A stretch of 9,376 nt of DNA from Calditrichota bacterium (GTDB lineage: Bacteria; Calditrichota; Calditrichia; RBG-13-44-9; J075): positions 1-9,376 of the forward strand of contig JAJRYW010000513.1 of assembly GCA_024275555.1 (NCBI GenBank), read 5' to 3'. Positions 1-7,484 of the stretch are shown piece after piece. Numbering within the stretch: position 1 is the stretch's first letter; each line of letters begins with the position of its first letter. The position numbers and the translations under genes were made by a program. Under the pieces are notes generated by a model that saw nothing but the letters and a program-made list of their open reading frames with translations, searched no databases and had not been told where the DNA came from.

Positions 1-23
1 CAGCCCCCAAAATGAGCGAACGG

Positions 24-692
24 TTAGTCTTCATTTGCTGAATAGTAACGCCGGTCTTCTTGCAAATCGGCAGCGCTGATGTTGTCTAAATCAATTTGGC
101 GATTGATGTTTGCAAAGAGTTTCCGGCAGCGCCCCGGGAAGATTTTTTCCATATCAACCTCTACTGCATTCAGGGCCGCGAGCGTTTTAAACAGGGATAA
201 ATGGCCGTCGCGAATCCGCTCGGCAAGGGCCGGGCGGGCAGACAGGGGCCATATCGACGCCAACGGCTCCAGCCCGCGGTTGGTCCGGGCTGCTGCCGGC
301 TGGTCATCCGCGGCATGGGCTATTAACTGCTGATACACTTCCGGTATCAGCAGGGGCATATCACAGGGTAATACGGCCAGGTAGGGAGTGTCTATTTCCT
401 CCAGCAACGAGTAAACTCCGCCGATGGGACCGCAATCGGAAATTTTGTCGATCACCTTCGGCAGATCAATGCCGGGGAGATAATCCTGCTCGCCGATACT
501 CAGCAAAATACGGGAAGAAAGCGTATTTGCCAGCCGCAGTGCATAATCGATCATCGGTTTTCCCCGAAACAGCGCCAGGGCTTTGGCGGTTCCGAAGCGA
601 CGGCTTTTGCCCCCGGCAATAATCCCCACGGTCAACTGTTCCGCAGTAATCCGTGCATTTGCCGGCGGTTTCGTATTCTTTTGCTTATTCAT
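24..692 (-). CDS. mobA: Molybdenum cofactor guanylyltransferase (MobA-like)
   Basis: A 222-residue protein of the MobA-type nucleotidyltransferase family. The family transfers GMP from GTP to molybdopterin-bound molybdenum, making the guanine dinucleotide cofactor used by DMSO-reductase-type enzymes in the cytoplasm. The sequence shows the N-terminal GTP-binding loop AGGKSRRFG (residues 26-34) followed by K37. It also has DCGPIGG (86-92) and the metal-binding LPCDMPLL motif (108-115). Length is slightly above the usual ~190-200 because about 20 polar residues precede the first strand; this tail is probably unstructured. The ATG start is supported by an AGGAG upstream, though the spacing is long. 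TTG or GTG codons at residues 20 and 22 would lie too close to the nucleotide loop. It is divergent from the kinase gene, and no other molybdenum cofactor gene is visible. Related cytidylyl- or other NTP transferases (MocA type) are the main alternative. Family call strong, exact substrate inferred. Confidence 0.88.
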   Translation of the reverse strand: MNKQKNTKPPANARITAEQLTVGIIAGGKSRRFGTAKALALFRGKPMIDYALRLANTLSSRILLSIGEQDYLPGIDLPKVIDKISDCGPIGGVYSLLEEIDTPYLAVLPCDMPLLIPEVYQQLIAHAADDQPAAARTNRGLEPLASIWPLSARPALAERIRDGHLSLFKTLAALNAVEVDMEKIFPGRCRKLFANINRQIDLDNISAADLQEDRRYYSANED

Positions 693-705
693 TGTTCCGG
701 ATAAA

Positions 706-710
706 CTCCT
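706..710 (-). promoter_or_regulatory. Ribosome binding site of mobA, long spacing
   Basis: On the minus strand AGGAG lies 13 bases before the ATG at 692. This is longer than the usual 5-9 bases, so initiation may be weak. No better purine-rich site lies between it and the start codon. Confidence 0.45.
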
Positions 711-764
711 TTAAATATTCACAGAACCACCCTAAATGTACAATTTTTTATTTTCTTTCTTAAA

Positions 765-770
765 TATAAT
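765..770 (+). promoter_or_regulatory. Candidate -10 box (TATAAT) in the divergent region
   Basis: A perfect TATAAT sits in the AT-rich stretch between mobA and the first kinase. No convincing TTGACA-like -35 lies 16-18 bases upstream; that position reads AATTTT. In AT-rich DNA such a hexamer can occur by chance. If real, transcription would start near 777 and run into the hairpin at 840-874. This would produce a transcript of roughly 100 bases unless read-through continues into the kinase gene. Confidence 0.22.
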
Positions 771-839
771 TCGATTCGATCACATCGCCGGTAAAAATTT
801 GGGCATAGATTAACTCTTGCAGTTAAAAGTGAACCGGGC

Positions 840-874
840 CTCTCCGGGGAATGGATTTGACGGAGAGTTTTTTT
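840..874 (+). terminator. Intrinsic terminator-like hairpin upstream of the first kinase
   Basis: CTCTCCG (840-846) pairs perfectly with CGGAGAG (861-867) across a 14-base loop and is followed directly by seven T residues (868-874). This is the form of a Rho-independent terminator on the plus strand. No plus-strand gene ends before it within this window; the gene to the left is on the other strand. It may therefore end a short RNA or act as an attenuator in the kinase leader. A shorter alternative pairing, CCGG 834-837 with CCGG 844-847, would compete with the 5' arm. I did not recognise a known riboswitch. Confidence 0.6.
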
Positions 875-884
875 AATTTATAGG

Positions 885-910
885 CCGGTCGCTACAAACG
901 GGTTGACCGG
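885..910. promoter_or_regulatory. Inverted repeat, possible operator or leader hairpin
   Basis: CCGGTC (885-890) and GACCGG (905-910) form a perfect 6-bp inverted repeat with a 14-base centre. The right half overlaps the TTGACC hexamer of a possible kinase promoter, so a dimeric regulator bound here could block it. Alternatively it is an RNA hairpin in a longer leader. A 6-bp repeat alone is weak evidence. Confidence 0.3.
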
Positions 911-932
911 ATCGCCAGAACACCGCTTTATC
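903..932 (+). promoter_or_regulatory. Possible sigma-70 promoter of the first kinase
   Basis: TTGACC (903-908, five of six matches to TTGACA) is followed after 18 bases by TTTATC (927-932, three of six matches to TATAAT). It lies downstream of the terminator hairpin. It would give a short leader of about 20 bases that still includes the ribosome binding site. The -10 match is poor. Confidence 0.28.
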
Positions 933-944
933 CTTGGGCAGCTT

Positions 945-954
945 GGGGAGAGGA
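945..954 (+). promoter_or_regulatory. Ribosome binding site of the first kinase
   Basis: The purine tract GGGGAGAGGA (945-954) ends 7 bases before the ATG at 962 and supports that start. Confidence 0.65.
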
Positions 955-961
955 ACCGGAG

Positions 962-3900
962 ATGCCACCCAAATTCATTTTATATCTTAGCAAATCCGAA
1001 GCGGATTTTGAAGCGTTTTTAAAAGCAGCGGAATCCACCGGGGTAAATTTTACGATTACCCGGGCCTCGAATCAAGCAGCATTACGCAGTTTTCTGAAGG
1101 CCGATTCTCCCGCACTGATTGTAGCAGACCTGTCTCACGCCGGTTTCCCGACCCTTAAAACCGTGCAGCAGATCAGCAAAGAGCACCCGTCTATTCCGGT
1201 CCTGCTGTTGGCCGGTCAGGTCAGCCGGGAACAAGCGCTTCGTTTCCGATGCAGCGGCGCCAAACTGATCATGGAAAAAAATCCTGCTTTTTACGCCCAG
1301 GTAGACCTTCTGTTGCCGCAACTTGCAGCGCAGGCCCAAGAGCAGCAGCACACCGCCCTCCCCAAAGAATCCCGGAATACGCACTGGCTTGCTTTAAACG
1401 AGTGTTTTTTACAATTCGGGAGCGATCCTGAAGAGAATATTAATCGCTTGGTGCAGTTATGCGGCAGGAAACTGAAGGCCGCATCGGCAATGTATAACCG
1501 GCTTCAGCACCGGGTGCTGTGCACGGTAGGGAAGTGGCAGCTTCCGGACAACTACAACCCCGTGGATAAACCGGACGGCCATATTTGCTACGATGTAATT
1601 CTCCGGGAGCAAACCGAGCCGCTGATAATACGCAATTTGCTGAAAAGCCGTTATGCTCAAACGGATATCAATGTGCGGCAATACCAACTGCAAACCTACA
1701 TTGGGGTGGGAGTGCAATTAGAGCAGCAGGTGATCGGATCTGTCTGCGTGGTTTTCCGGCATGATATCCAACCCACCGAGGAGGACCTGGAGTTTCTCAA
1801 ATTTATCGCCACGGCTATTGGCGTGGAGGAGCGGCGACTCCGGGACCTCTCTGCACTTCGGGAGAGTGAAGAGCGCTTCCGGACCCTGGTGGAAACCAGT
1901 TTTAACGGCCTGTGTATTCACCAGGATGGAGTAATCATCGATACCAACCAGGCTTTTGCCGGGCTGTTAGGGCGCTCCCGGGAGCAATTAGTGAATCGTC
2001 CCCTGGTCGAATTTGTAGCGCCGGAGAGCCGCCAAATGGTGCTGTCGAAAATCAAAGCCGGCTTTGAGGGTGTTTATGAATCCCGGGCGCTGCGAAGTGA
2101 TGGCGCGGTCATCCCGGTGGAGGTTTTCGGACGGGGATGTTTTTACAAAGGCGCACCGGCCCGGATTGCCGCCGTGCGAGACATCTCCCGGCGGGTGGAA
2201 AGCCAGCAGGAAATCCGGGAAAAACTATTGGTGGCCCGGGGATTAAATACCGTTGCCGAAATGATCATCCGGGAAGACCAGGCCCCGGAAATCCTGAATA
2301 AAACCGCCCGGATTATCGGGGAATGGCTGCAAGTTGACCGCTCTTTAATCTACGAAGTGGATTTTGACCGGGCCCGGGCAACCGGGTTATGTGAATGGTT
2401 AAATCCGAACGTAAAAAATGTTTCCCCGACTATGGATGAATATGACCTCGGGCTGTTTGCCGAGAGCGTTAAATATATCCGGGCCAGTCACAGTTACCTG
2501 GAAAGCCACATTGACCGGATGAATGCACATCTTCTTAAAGATGACGCCGCAGGGATGCTGCATCACCAGATGCACATAAAAAGCCTGCTCTGGTTTCCCC
2601 TTCTGGACCGGGATAACGGTTTTTACCTGCTGGTTCTCAACCAGGTAACCTACCGGCGAGTTTGGACTGCTCGTGAGAAGGAGTTCCTGGCCACCGCCGC
2701 CAGCCATATCGGCCTGGCGGTGATGAAAGCGGAACTGCTGCGGGCTCGGCAGGAAACCGAACAGGCCCTGCGCGAATCCGAAGCCAAATACCGGCGGATT
2801 TTTGAAAACTCCCGGGATGTGCTGTTTATCAGCACGCCCGAGGGGAAGTTTATCGATGTGAATCCGGCCGGGGTGGAGCTGCTGGGCTACCCGGACAAAG
2901 AAGAGTTGTTGAGCATCGACATTGCCACGGAACTATACGCCCGGCCCCAGCAGCGGGAAGAGTTGCGCCGTATCCTGGAAAAAGAGGGCTATGTCAACGA
3001 TTTTGAGAGCGTGCTGAAACGTAAAGACGGGCGGCGCATTGTGGTGCTGGAAAACATTGCCGCCATCCGGGATAACCAGGGCGTCGTGATCGCCTACGAG
3101 GGCATCATGCGCGACATTACCGAACGCCAGGAAATGCAGAAACAGCTTCTGCAAGCTCATAAAATGGAAGCCATGGGCGCCCTGGCCAGCGGTATTGCTC
3201 ACGATTTCAACAACATTCTGGCCGCCATTTTGGGCAACACCGAAGTTGCCCTGGAAGCGTTAAACCCCGGCAGCCAGGTGTACGGCAACATCCGGCAGAT
3301 CTACAAAGCGACCGAACGCGCGAAACGCCTGGTTGCCCAGATTTTAAGCTACACCCATCAAACCGAACTGAAAATGCGGGAAGTATCCATCCGGCTGGTG
3401 GTGAATGAAACCATCGACCTGCTGCGGGCCTCAATCCCGCAAACCGTGGAAATCCGCACCTTCTTTACCGATGAAAACCTGATTGTACAAGGAGACCCGA
3501 CCCAAATCCACCAGGTGCTGATGAATATTTGCTCCAACGCCTATCAAGCCATGCCGGAGCTAAAAGGCCGGCTGGAAATCCACCTGGAAAAAACTGTGAT
3601 TGACACCACCCCCGCCGTTTCCCAGAGAAAGCTGCCCCCCGGAGAGTACGCCCGGATTACCATCAAAGATGATGGAGTCGGTATCGCCCCGCACATCCTG
3701 GAACGCATTTTTGATCCCTTTTTCACCACCAAGGCAAAAGGCCACGGCACCGGTATGGGGCTCTCGGTGGCCCAGGGAATCATTCAACGTCACCACGGCC
3801 GTATTGATGTGGAAAGTCTTCCGGGAAAAGGAACCTCTGTGCGGATTTATCTTCCCTGCCAACCCGCTAAAGCGTCACAGGCTAAACCGGCCCGGCAGAG

Positions 3901-4282
3901 GCTCCCCCGGGGAGAAGGCCATATTCTGTTTGTGGATGACGAGGAGGCCTTAACCGAGGTGGGCCGCCAGATTCTGGAATTCCTGGGCTACACCGTCACC
4001 GCAGAAGTTCATAGCATCAAGGCGCTGGAAGCTTTTCGCAGCCGCCCGGATCAATTCGACCTGGTGATTACCGACCAGATTATGCCCAGTATGACCGGCC
4101 TGGAGATGGCCCGTGAAATTCTGTCGATTCGCCCGGAAACTCCCATTATCCTGATGAGCGGTTTCAGCGACCAGCTCACCCGCTCCAAGGCCCTGGAGAT
4201 GGGCATCCGCGAGTACATTATGAAACCGATTGCCGCCATGACGCTGGGAACAACCATACAACAGGTGTTGCAATCCAGGTAA
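962..4282 (+). CDS. Hybrid sensor histidine kinase (pseudo-receiver/GAF/PAS/GAF/PAS/HisKA/HATPase/receiver)
   Basis: A 1106-residue hybrid sensor kinase that should autophosphorylate on histidine and pass the phosphate to its own C-terminal receiver. Order: degenerate receiver (~4-118), GAF (~140-292), PAS (~302-415), GAF (~430-590), PAS (~605-725), HisKA (~735-800) with H747 in IAHDFNN, HATPase (~840-970), receiver (~988-1106). ATPase motifs are complete: N-box with N855 and N859, DDGVG (903-907), and GHGTGMGL (927-934). The C-terminal receiver keeps D992/D993, phospho-acceptor D1038 and K1088. The N-terminal receiver keeps D56, but its acidic pair is replaced by the LSKSE region (9-13). I see no signal peptide or membrane helix, so it is probably cytoplasmic; the ligand is unknown. 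The phospho-acceptor motif is of the NtrB-like type. No HPt or DNA-binding domain is present. It is paralogous in layout to the next gene. The start is supported by a good ribosome binding site. Domain calls are strong; role is unassigned. Confidence 0.95.
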   Translation: MPPKFILYLSKSEADFEAFLKAAESTGVNFTITRASNQAALRSFLKADSPALIVADLSHAGFPTLKTVQQISKEHPSIPVLLLAGQVSREQALRFRCSGAKLIMEKNPAFYAQVDLLLPQLAAQAQEQQHTALPKESRNTHWLALNECFLQFGSDPEENINRLVQLCGRKLKAASAMYNRLQHRVLCTVGKWQLPDNYNPVDKPDGHICYDVILREQTEPLIIRNLLKSRYAQTDINVRQYQLQTYIGVGVQLEQQVIGSVCVVFRHDIQPTEEDLEFLKFIATAIGVEERRLRDLSALRESEERFRTLVETSFNGLCIHQDGVIIDTNQAFAGLLGRSREQLVNRPLVEFVAPESRQMVLSKIKAGFEGVYESRALRSDGAVIPVEVFGRGCFYKGAPARIAAVRDISRRVESQQEIREKLLVARGLNTVAEMIIREDQAPEILNKTARIIGEWLQVDRSLIYEVDFDRARATGLCEWLNPNVKNVSPTMDEYDLGLFAESVKYIRASHSYLESHIDRMNAHLLKDDAAGMLHHQMHIKSLLWFPLLDRDNGFYLLVLNQVTYRRVWTAREKEFLATAASHIGLAVMKAELLRARQETEQALRESEAKYRRIFENSRDVLFISTPEGKFIDVNPAGVELLGYPDKEELLSIDIATELYARPQQREELRRILEKEGYVNDFESVLKRKDGRRIVVLENIAAIRDNQGVVIAYEGIMRDITERQEMQKQLLQAHKMEAMGALASGIAHDFNNILAAILGNTEVALEALNPGSQVYGNIRQIYKATERAKRLVAQILSYTHQTELKMREVSIRLVVNETIDLLRASIPQTVEIRTFFTDENLIVQGDPTQIHQVLMNICSNAYQAMPELKGRLEIHLEKTVIDTTPAVSQRKLPPGEYARITIKDDGVGIAPHILERIFDPFFTTKAKGHGTGMGLSVAQGIIQRHHGRIDVESLPGKGTSVRIYLPCQPAKASQAKPARQRLPRGEGHILFVDDEEALTEVGRQILEFLGYTVTAEVHSIKALEAFRSRPDQFDLVITDQIMPSMTGLEMAREILSIRPETPIILMSGFSDQLTRSKALEMGIREYIMKPIAAMTLGTTIQQVLQSR

Positions 4283-4306
4283 TCTTCTCCCCCCGGCGCC
4301 GATTCC

Positions 4307-4329
4307 AAGACTCTTCTTCGAGTTTTTTT
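4307..4329 (+). terminator. Weak intrinsic terminator after the first kinase
   Basis: ACTC (4310-4313) pairs with GAGT (4320-4323) around the loop TTCTTC. The stem can extend through AAG/TTT with one G-T wobble, and seven T residues (4323-4329) follow. It lies 24 bases after the kinase stop codon. The GC-paired stem is short, so termination may be partial. With the 179-base gap it suggests the second kinase has its own promoter. Confidence 0.45.
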
Positions 4330-4393
4330 CAAGAATTTACAAACCGGAATCGCATTTGTGAAATCGGTCATATCGCTTTGGAGACATCTAAGT

Positions 4394-4399
4394 TATTAT
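4394..4399 (+). promoter_or_regulatory. Candidate -10 box for the second kinase
   Basis: TATTAT (4394-4399) matches TATAAT at five of six positions and lies 68 bases before the ATG at 4462. No recognisable -35 is found 16-18 bases upstream. It is the best sigma-70-like hexamer in the gap between the two kinases, but it remains weak. Confidence 0.22.
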
Positions 4400-4450
4400 G
4401 CACCATTGTGACGGAGCGCAAATTACTTCACCGGTGATGGATTGCAGTCT

Positions 4451-4456
4451 GGAGAG
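4451..4456 (+). promoter_or_regulatory. Ribosome binding site deciding the start of the second kinase
   Basis: GGAGAG (4451-4456) has its GGAG core 7 bases before the ATG at 4462 but only 4 bases before the adjoining in-frame TTG at 4459. This favours the ATG and shortens the protein by one residue compared with a longest-frame prediction. Confidence 0.6.
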
Positions 4457-4461
4457 TTTTG

Positions 4462-6765
4462 ATGGTTGAGGAACTAAAAATCCTATTGGTGGCGGCATCT
4501 GATCAACAGATTTCCTCACTGGTAGACATTATGCAAAAAGGCGGCTTTCAACCCAACTCCCAGGTTGTGTCGAGTTTAAAGGAGTTTAAAGCGGCGCTGC
4601 ACCGGGAGGAGTGGGATATCATTCTCTCCGCCCATAAATTTCCGCGTTACCACATCACCGATGCGTTAGAATATCTTTCTACCCAGGCAATGGACATTCC
4701 GGTGATTGTCATTACCGGGGCCGTCAGCGAACGGGAAGCGGTGACAGCTATGAAGGCCGGCGTGTGCGATATTGTTCTGCTGCAGGAGTTAAAGCGGCTG
4801 CCGGCGACCATCTCCGAGGAGCTTCGTAAAGCGGCGGAACGCCGTTTGGAGCGGCGGATTCGCGCGGCGCAGGAGCAGAACGAGCGCACTTTCAAAATCC
4901 TTCTGGAAAATGCGCCCCTGGCCCTGGTCATCGTCAACAAGAACGCCAAAGTTATTTACGTAAACCAGAAGACCGAAATCCTGTTCGGATACCCCAAGGC
5001 CGAGTTGTTCGGCCAGCCGGTGAAACGCATCATCCCCAATTATTTTATTAATACCTCCGAGGAACTCAGCCCGGAACTTGCCCGGCAATTTGCCAGCCAG
5101 GCCTTTGGGGTGTCCATCGAGCTGGAGGGTCTTAAAAAAGACGGCCGCACCTTTGACGTGGAATGCAGCAGCGCTTTTGTAGAAACCGAGCGCGGCTTTG
5201 TGATTATCAACTTCATCCACGACATCACGGTGCGGAAGCGGGCCGAAGAACAAATCCGCGAGCAGGCCACCATGCTGGATAACGCCAGCGAGGCGATTAT
5301 CGTGATGAGCATGGATAACCGGATTGTTTACTGGAACCAGGGCGCGGCGCAGGTGTACGGGTATTCCTCCGAAGAAGCTATGGGCAAGCCGGCCCGGGAG
5401 ATTCTCTTTAACCGCCCCTCCGTGGCGTTAATGAAAGCCCAGAAAGATGTGCTTAAAAAAGGCTCCTGGCAGGGGGAGCTGCGCCTGTACCGCAAAGACG
5501 GCAGCGAGGTCACCGTGCTCTCCCGGCTGTCCTTGATCCGCACTGAGGAGGGAGAACCCAAATCTATTTTGATTATTGCCCAGGACATCACCGAGAGAAA
5601 AAGCCTGGAATCCCAGTTTCTGCGGGCGCAGCGCATGGAAAACATCGGCACCCTGGCCGGCGGCATTGCGCACGATTTAAACAACATGCTCTCCCCTATT
5701 TTAGTTTCCATCCAGATGCTGCGGATGAAAAAACTGGGTGAAGAGCAGCAGCAGCGGGTGCTGGACACCATCGAACGCAGCGCTACCCGCGGGGCGGAGC
5801 TGGTCCGACAAGTGCTGACCTTTGCCCGGGGCGCCGAAGGAGAGCGCAACATCCTCCAGCCGCGCTATGTGATTCAGGAAGTGGCCCGCATTGCGGATGA
5901 GACCTTTCCCAAATCGATCTTTGTGGAACACTCCCTGGCCAAAGACCTCTGGAATATTTTTGGAGACACCACCCAGTTCCAGCAAGTGCTGATGAACTTA
6001 TGCATCAACGCGCGGGATGCCATGAGCGGGGGCGGAAGACTCTTTATCGAAGCCGGCAATGTGCGCCTCACCGAACCGCTGCGGCTCCGCAATGAAATCC
6101 TGGCGCCGGGCGCCTACGTGGCCATCTCGGTAAAAGACAGCGGGGTGGGCATCCCGGAAGAACTGCTGGAAAAAATCTTCGATCCCTTTTTTACCACCAA
6201 AGACATCGGCAAGGGAACCGGTTTGGGGCTGTCCACTGCGCTGGCCATCGTTAAAAATCATGGCGGAGGGATTTATCTCTCCAGTCAGCCCGGCAAGGGT
6301 AGCATTTTCCGGATTTACTTCCCGGCCATGGAAACCCCCAGCGAGCCCGACAGCGGGAAAACAACCGAGCAAATCCCGGAAGGCCGCGGCGAACTGGTGC
6401 TGGTAGTTGACGACGAAGCCTCCGTGCGCGATATCACCCGGCAAACCCTGGAATCGTTCGGATACCGGGTTGTCACCGCCGCAGACGGCCTCGAGGCCCT
6501 GCAAGCCTTTGAACAGCACCAATCCGAATTGCAGATGATTCTGCTCGACCTGGTAATGCCTTTGCAAGACGGCAAAGTTACTTTGAGTAAGCTCAGACAA
6601 AAAGACCCGAACATTAAGGTAATTGCTGTCAGCGGATTTGTGGAGGATGATTCCGAGACGGAGCTGAAAAAATTAGGCGCCGATGAGTTTCTGGTCAAAC
6701 CCTTCAGCGCCGGCCGCCTGCTTAGCAGTATACGCAATTTAATTGAACGCAAAACCGTCAAATAA
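4462..6765 (+). CDS. Hybrid sensor histidine kinase (pseudo-receiver/PAS/PAS/HisKA/HATPase/receiver)
   Basis: A 767-residue soluble hybrid sensor kinase counted from the ATG. Order: degenerate receiver (~4-122), coiled linker rich in E/R/A, PAS (~139-258), PAS (~265-385), HisKA (~388-450) with H404 in GGIAHDLNN, HATPase (~490-620), receiver (~645-767). The ATPase shows an N-box with N512 and N516, DSGVG (559-563) and GKGTGLGL (583-590). The C-terminal receiver is intact: D650/D651, D696, K746. The N-terminal receiver fold is recognisable (KILLV, EWDIILS, IPVIVITG). However, the acidic pair reads AAS (11-13), the phospho-acceptor position is A57, and the usual lysine segment reads IVLLQE, so it should not be phosphorylated. 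It shares its kinase core and receiver-kinase-receiver layout with the upstream gene and probably arose by duplication plus domain exchange. The next gene follows after 15 bases, suggesting co-transcription. Signal and output partner cannot be read from the sequence. Confidence 0.95.
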   Translation: MVEELKILLVAASDQQISSLVDIMQKGGFQPNSQVVSSLKEFKAALHREEWDIILSAHKFPRYHITDALEYLSTQAMDIPVIVITGAVSEREAVTAMKAGVCDIVLLQELKRLPATISEELRKAAERRLERRIRAAQEQNERTFKILLENAPLALVIVNKNAKVIYVNQKTEILFGYPKAELFGQPVKRIIPNYFINTSEELSPELARQFASQAFGVSIELEGLKKDGRTFDVECSSAFVETERGFVIINFIHDITVRKRAEEQIREQATMLDNASEAIIVMSMDNRIVYWNQGAAQVYGYSSEEAMGKPAREILFNRPSVALMKAQKDVLKKGSWQGELRLYRKDGSEVTVLSRLSLIRTEEGEPKSILIIAQDITERKSLESQFLRAQRMENIGTLAGGIAHDLNNMLSPILVSIQMLRMKKLGEEQQQRVLDTIERSATRGAELVRQVLTFARGAEGERNILQPRYVIQEVARIADETFPKSIFVEHSLAKDLWNIFGDTTQFQQVLMNLCINARDAMSGGGRLFIEAGNVRLTEPLRLRNEILAPGAYVAISVKDSGVGIPEELLEKIFDPFFTTKDIGKGTGLGLSTALAIVKNHGGGIYLSSQPGKGSIFRIYFPAMETPSEPDSGKTTEQIPEGRGELVLVVDDEASVRDITRQTLESFGYRVVTAADGLEALQAFEQHQSELQMILLDLVMPLQDGKVTLSKLRQKDPNIKVIAVSGFVEDDSETELKKLGADEFLVKPFSAGRLLSSIRNLIERKTVK

Positions 6766-6780
6766 CAACGGCCGCTCGCT

Positions 6781-7416
6781 ATGTTTATTGAATATTATGA
6801 CATCAGTGTTCCCCTCCAGCCGGAGACCCTGGTTTATCCCGGCGATCTCCCTTTCCGGCGCCGCTGCAGTTGCGACATGGAACACGGCGACGCCTACCGC
6901 CTCTCGGAACTCAGCTTAAGCGCCCACAGCGGGACTCACCTGGACGCACCGTCTCATTTCATTTCAGACGGCCGGAACATCGCCGAGATTCCCGTGGAGC
7001 GGTTTATTCTGCCCGCCCTGGTGCACCAAACGGATACCGAGCAGGAAATTGGCGCGGAAGAATTGGAATCCCTCTCCCTGAAGCCCGGCAAAGCGCTGCT
7101 GTTTAAAACCCGCAACTCGACCAGCGGGCTTGTCCGGAAAGGGCCGTTCCGGGAAAAATTTGTCAGCCTGGGAATTTCCGGGGCGGAGTTCTGCGTGGAA
7201 CGGAAGCTTTCCCTGGTGGGCATCGATTATCTCTCGATCGAATCGGGCCAGGATGAGTCCTACCCGGTGCATCATCTGCTTTTAGCCAACAACATACTGA
7301 TTTTAGAGGGGATTGACCTCGCCAACGTGCCGCCGGGAAAGTTTACCCTGATTTGTTTTCCGCTGAAAATTAGCGGCGCCGAGGCTTCCCCGGTGCGGGC
7401 CGTGTTAGTGCGTTAA
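6781..7416 (+). CDS. Cyclase family protein / putative kynurenine formamidase-like metal hydrolase
   Basis: A 211-residue member of the metal-dependent cyclase family, which includes bacterial arylformamidase KynB, isatin hydrolase and antibiotic cyclases. The signature HSGTHLDAPSHF occupies residues 49-60; H49, H53 and D55 are the expected metal ligands and H59 the likely general acid/base. Later conserved segments are VGIDYLSIE (147-154), H164/H165, and E176 in ILILEGIDL. YPGD (20-23) near the N-terminus is also typical. Length matches KynB-type enzymes (~205-210). No tryptophan or kynurenine gene is nearby, so the substrate is not established and a kynB symbol is not justified. It begins 15 bases after the second kinase without a clear Shine-Dalgarno, which fits translation depending on the upstream gene. 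Family confident, substrate open. Confidence 0.85.
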   Translation: MFIEYYDISVPLQPETLVYPGDLPFRRRCSCDMEHGDAYRLSELSLSAHSGTHLDAPSHFISDGRNIAEIPVERFILPALVHQTDTEQEIGAEELESLSLKPGKALLFKTRNSTSGLVRKGPFREKFVSLGISGAEFCVERKLSLVGIDYLSIESGQDESYPVHHLLLANNILILEGIDLANVPPGKFTLICFPLKISGAEASPVRAVLVR

Positions 7417-7484
7417 GCAGGGCCATTCCACATCCCCAAAAGAAAACATCCGCCTGTTTAGACCGGCAGCTTACCAGCCTTCTT

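Noticed and set aside
79..333. An 84-residue plus-strand frame within mobA
   Set aside because: It is antisense to mobA, whose nucleotide-binding and metal-binding motifs are clear.
713..743. Possible mobA promoter on the minus strand (TTGTAC at 738-743 with an AT-rich hexamer 17 bases on)
   Set aside because: The -10 match is only three of six, and the implied transcription start falls in the ribosome binding site, so it is not supportable.
5998..6600. A 200-residue minus-strand open frame antisense to the second kinase
   Set aside because: It overlaps the HATPase and receiver coding region, which has clear conserved motifs on the plus strand; no family resemblance is visible in the antisense product.
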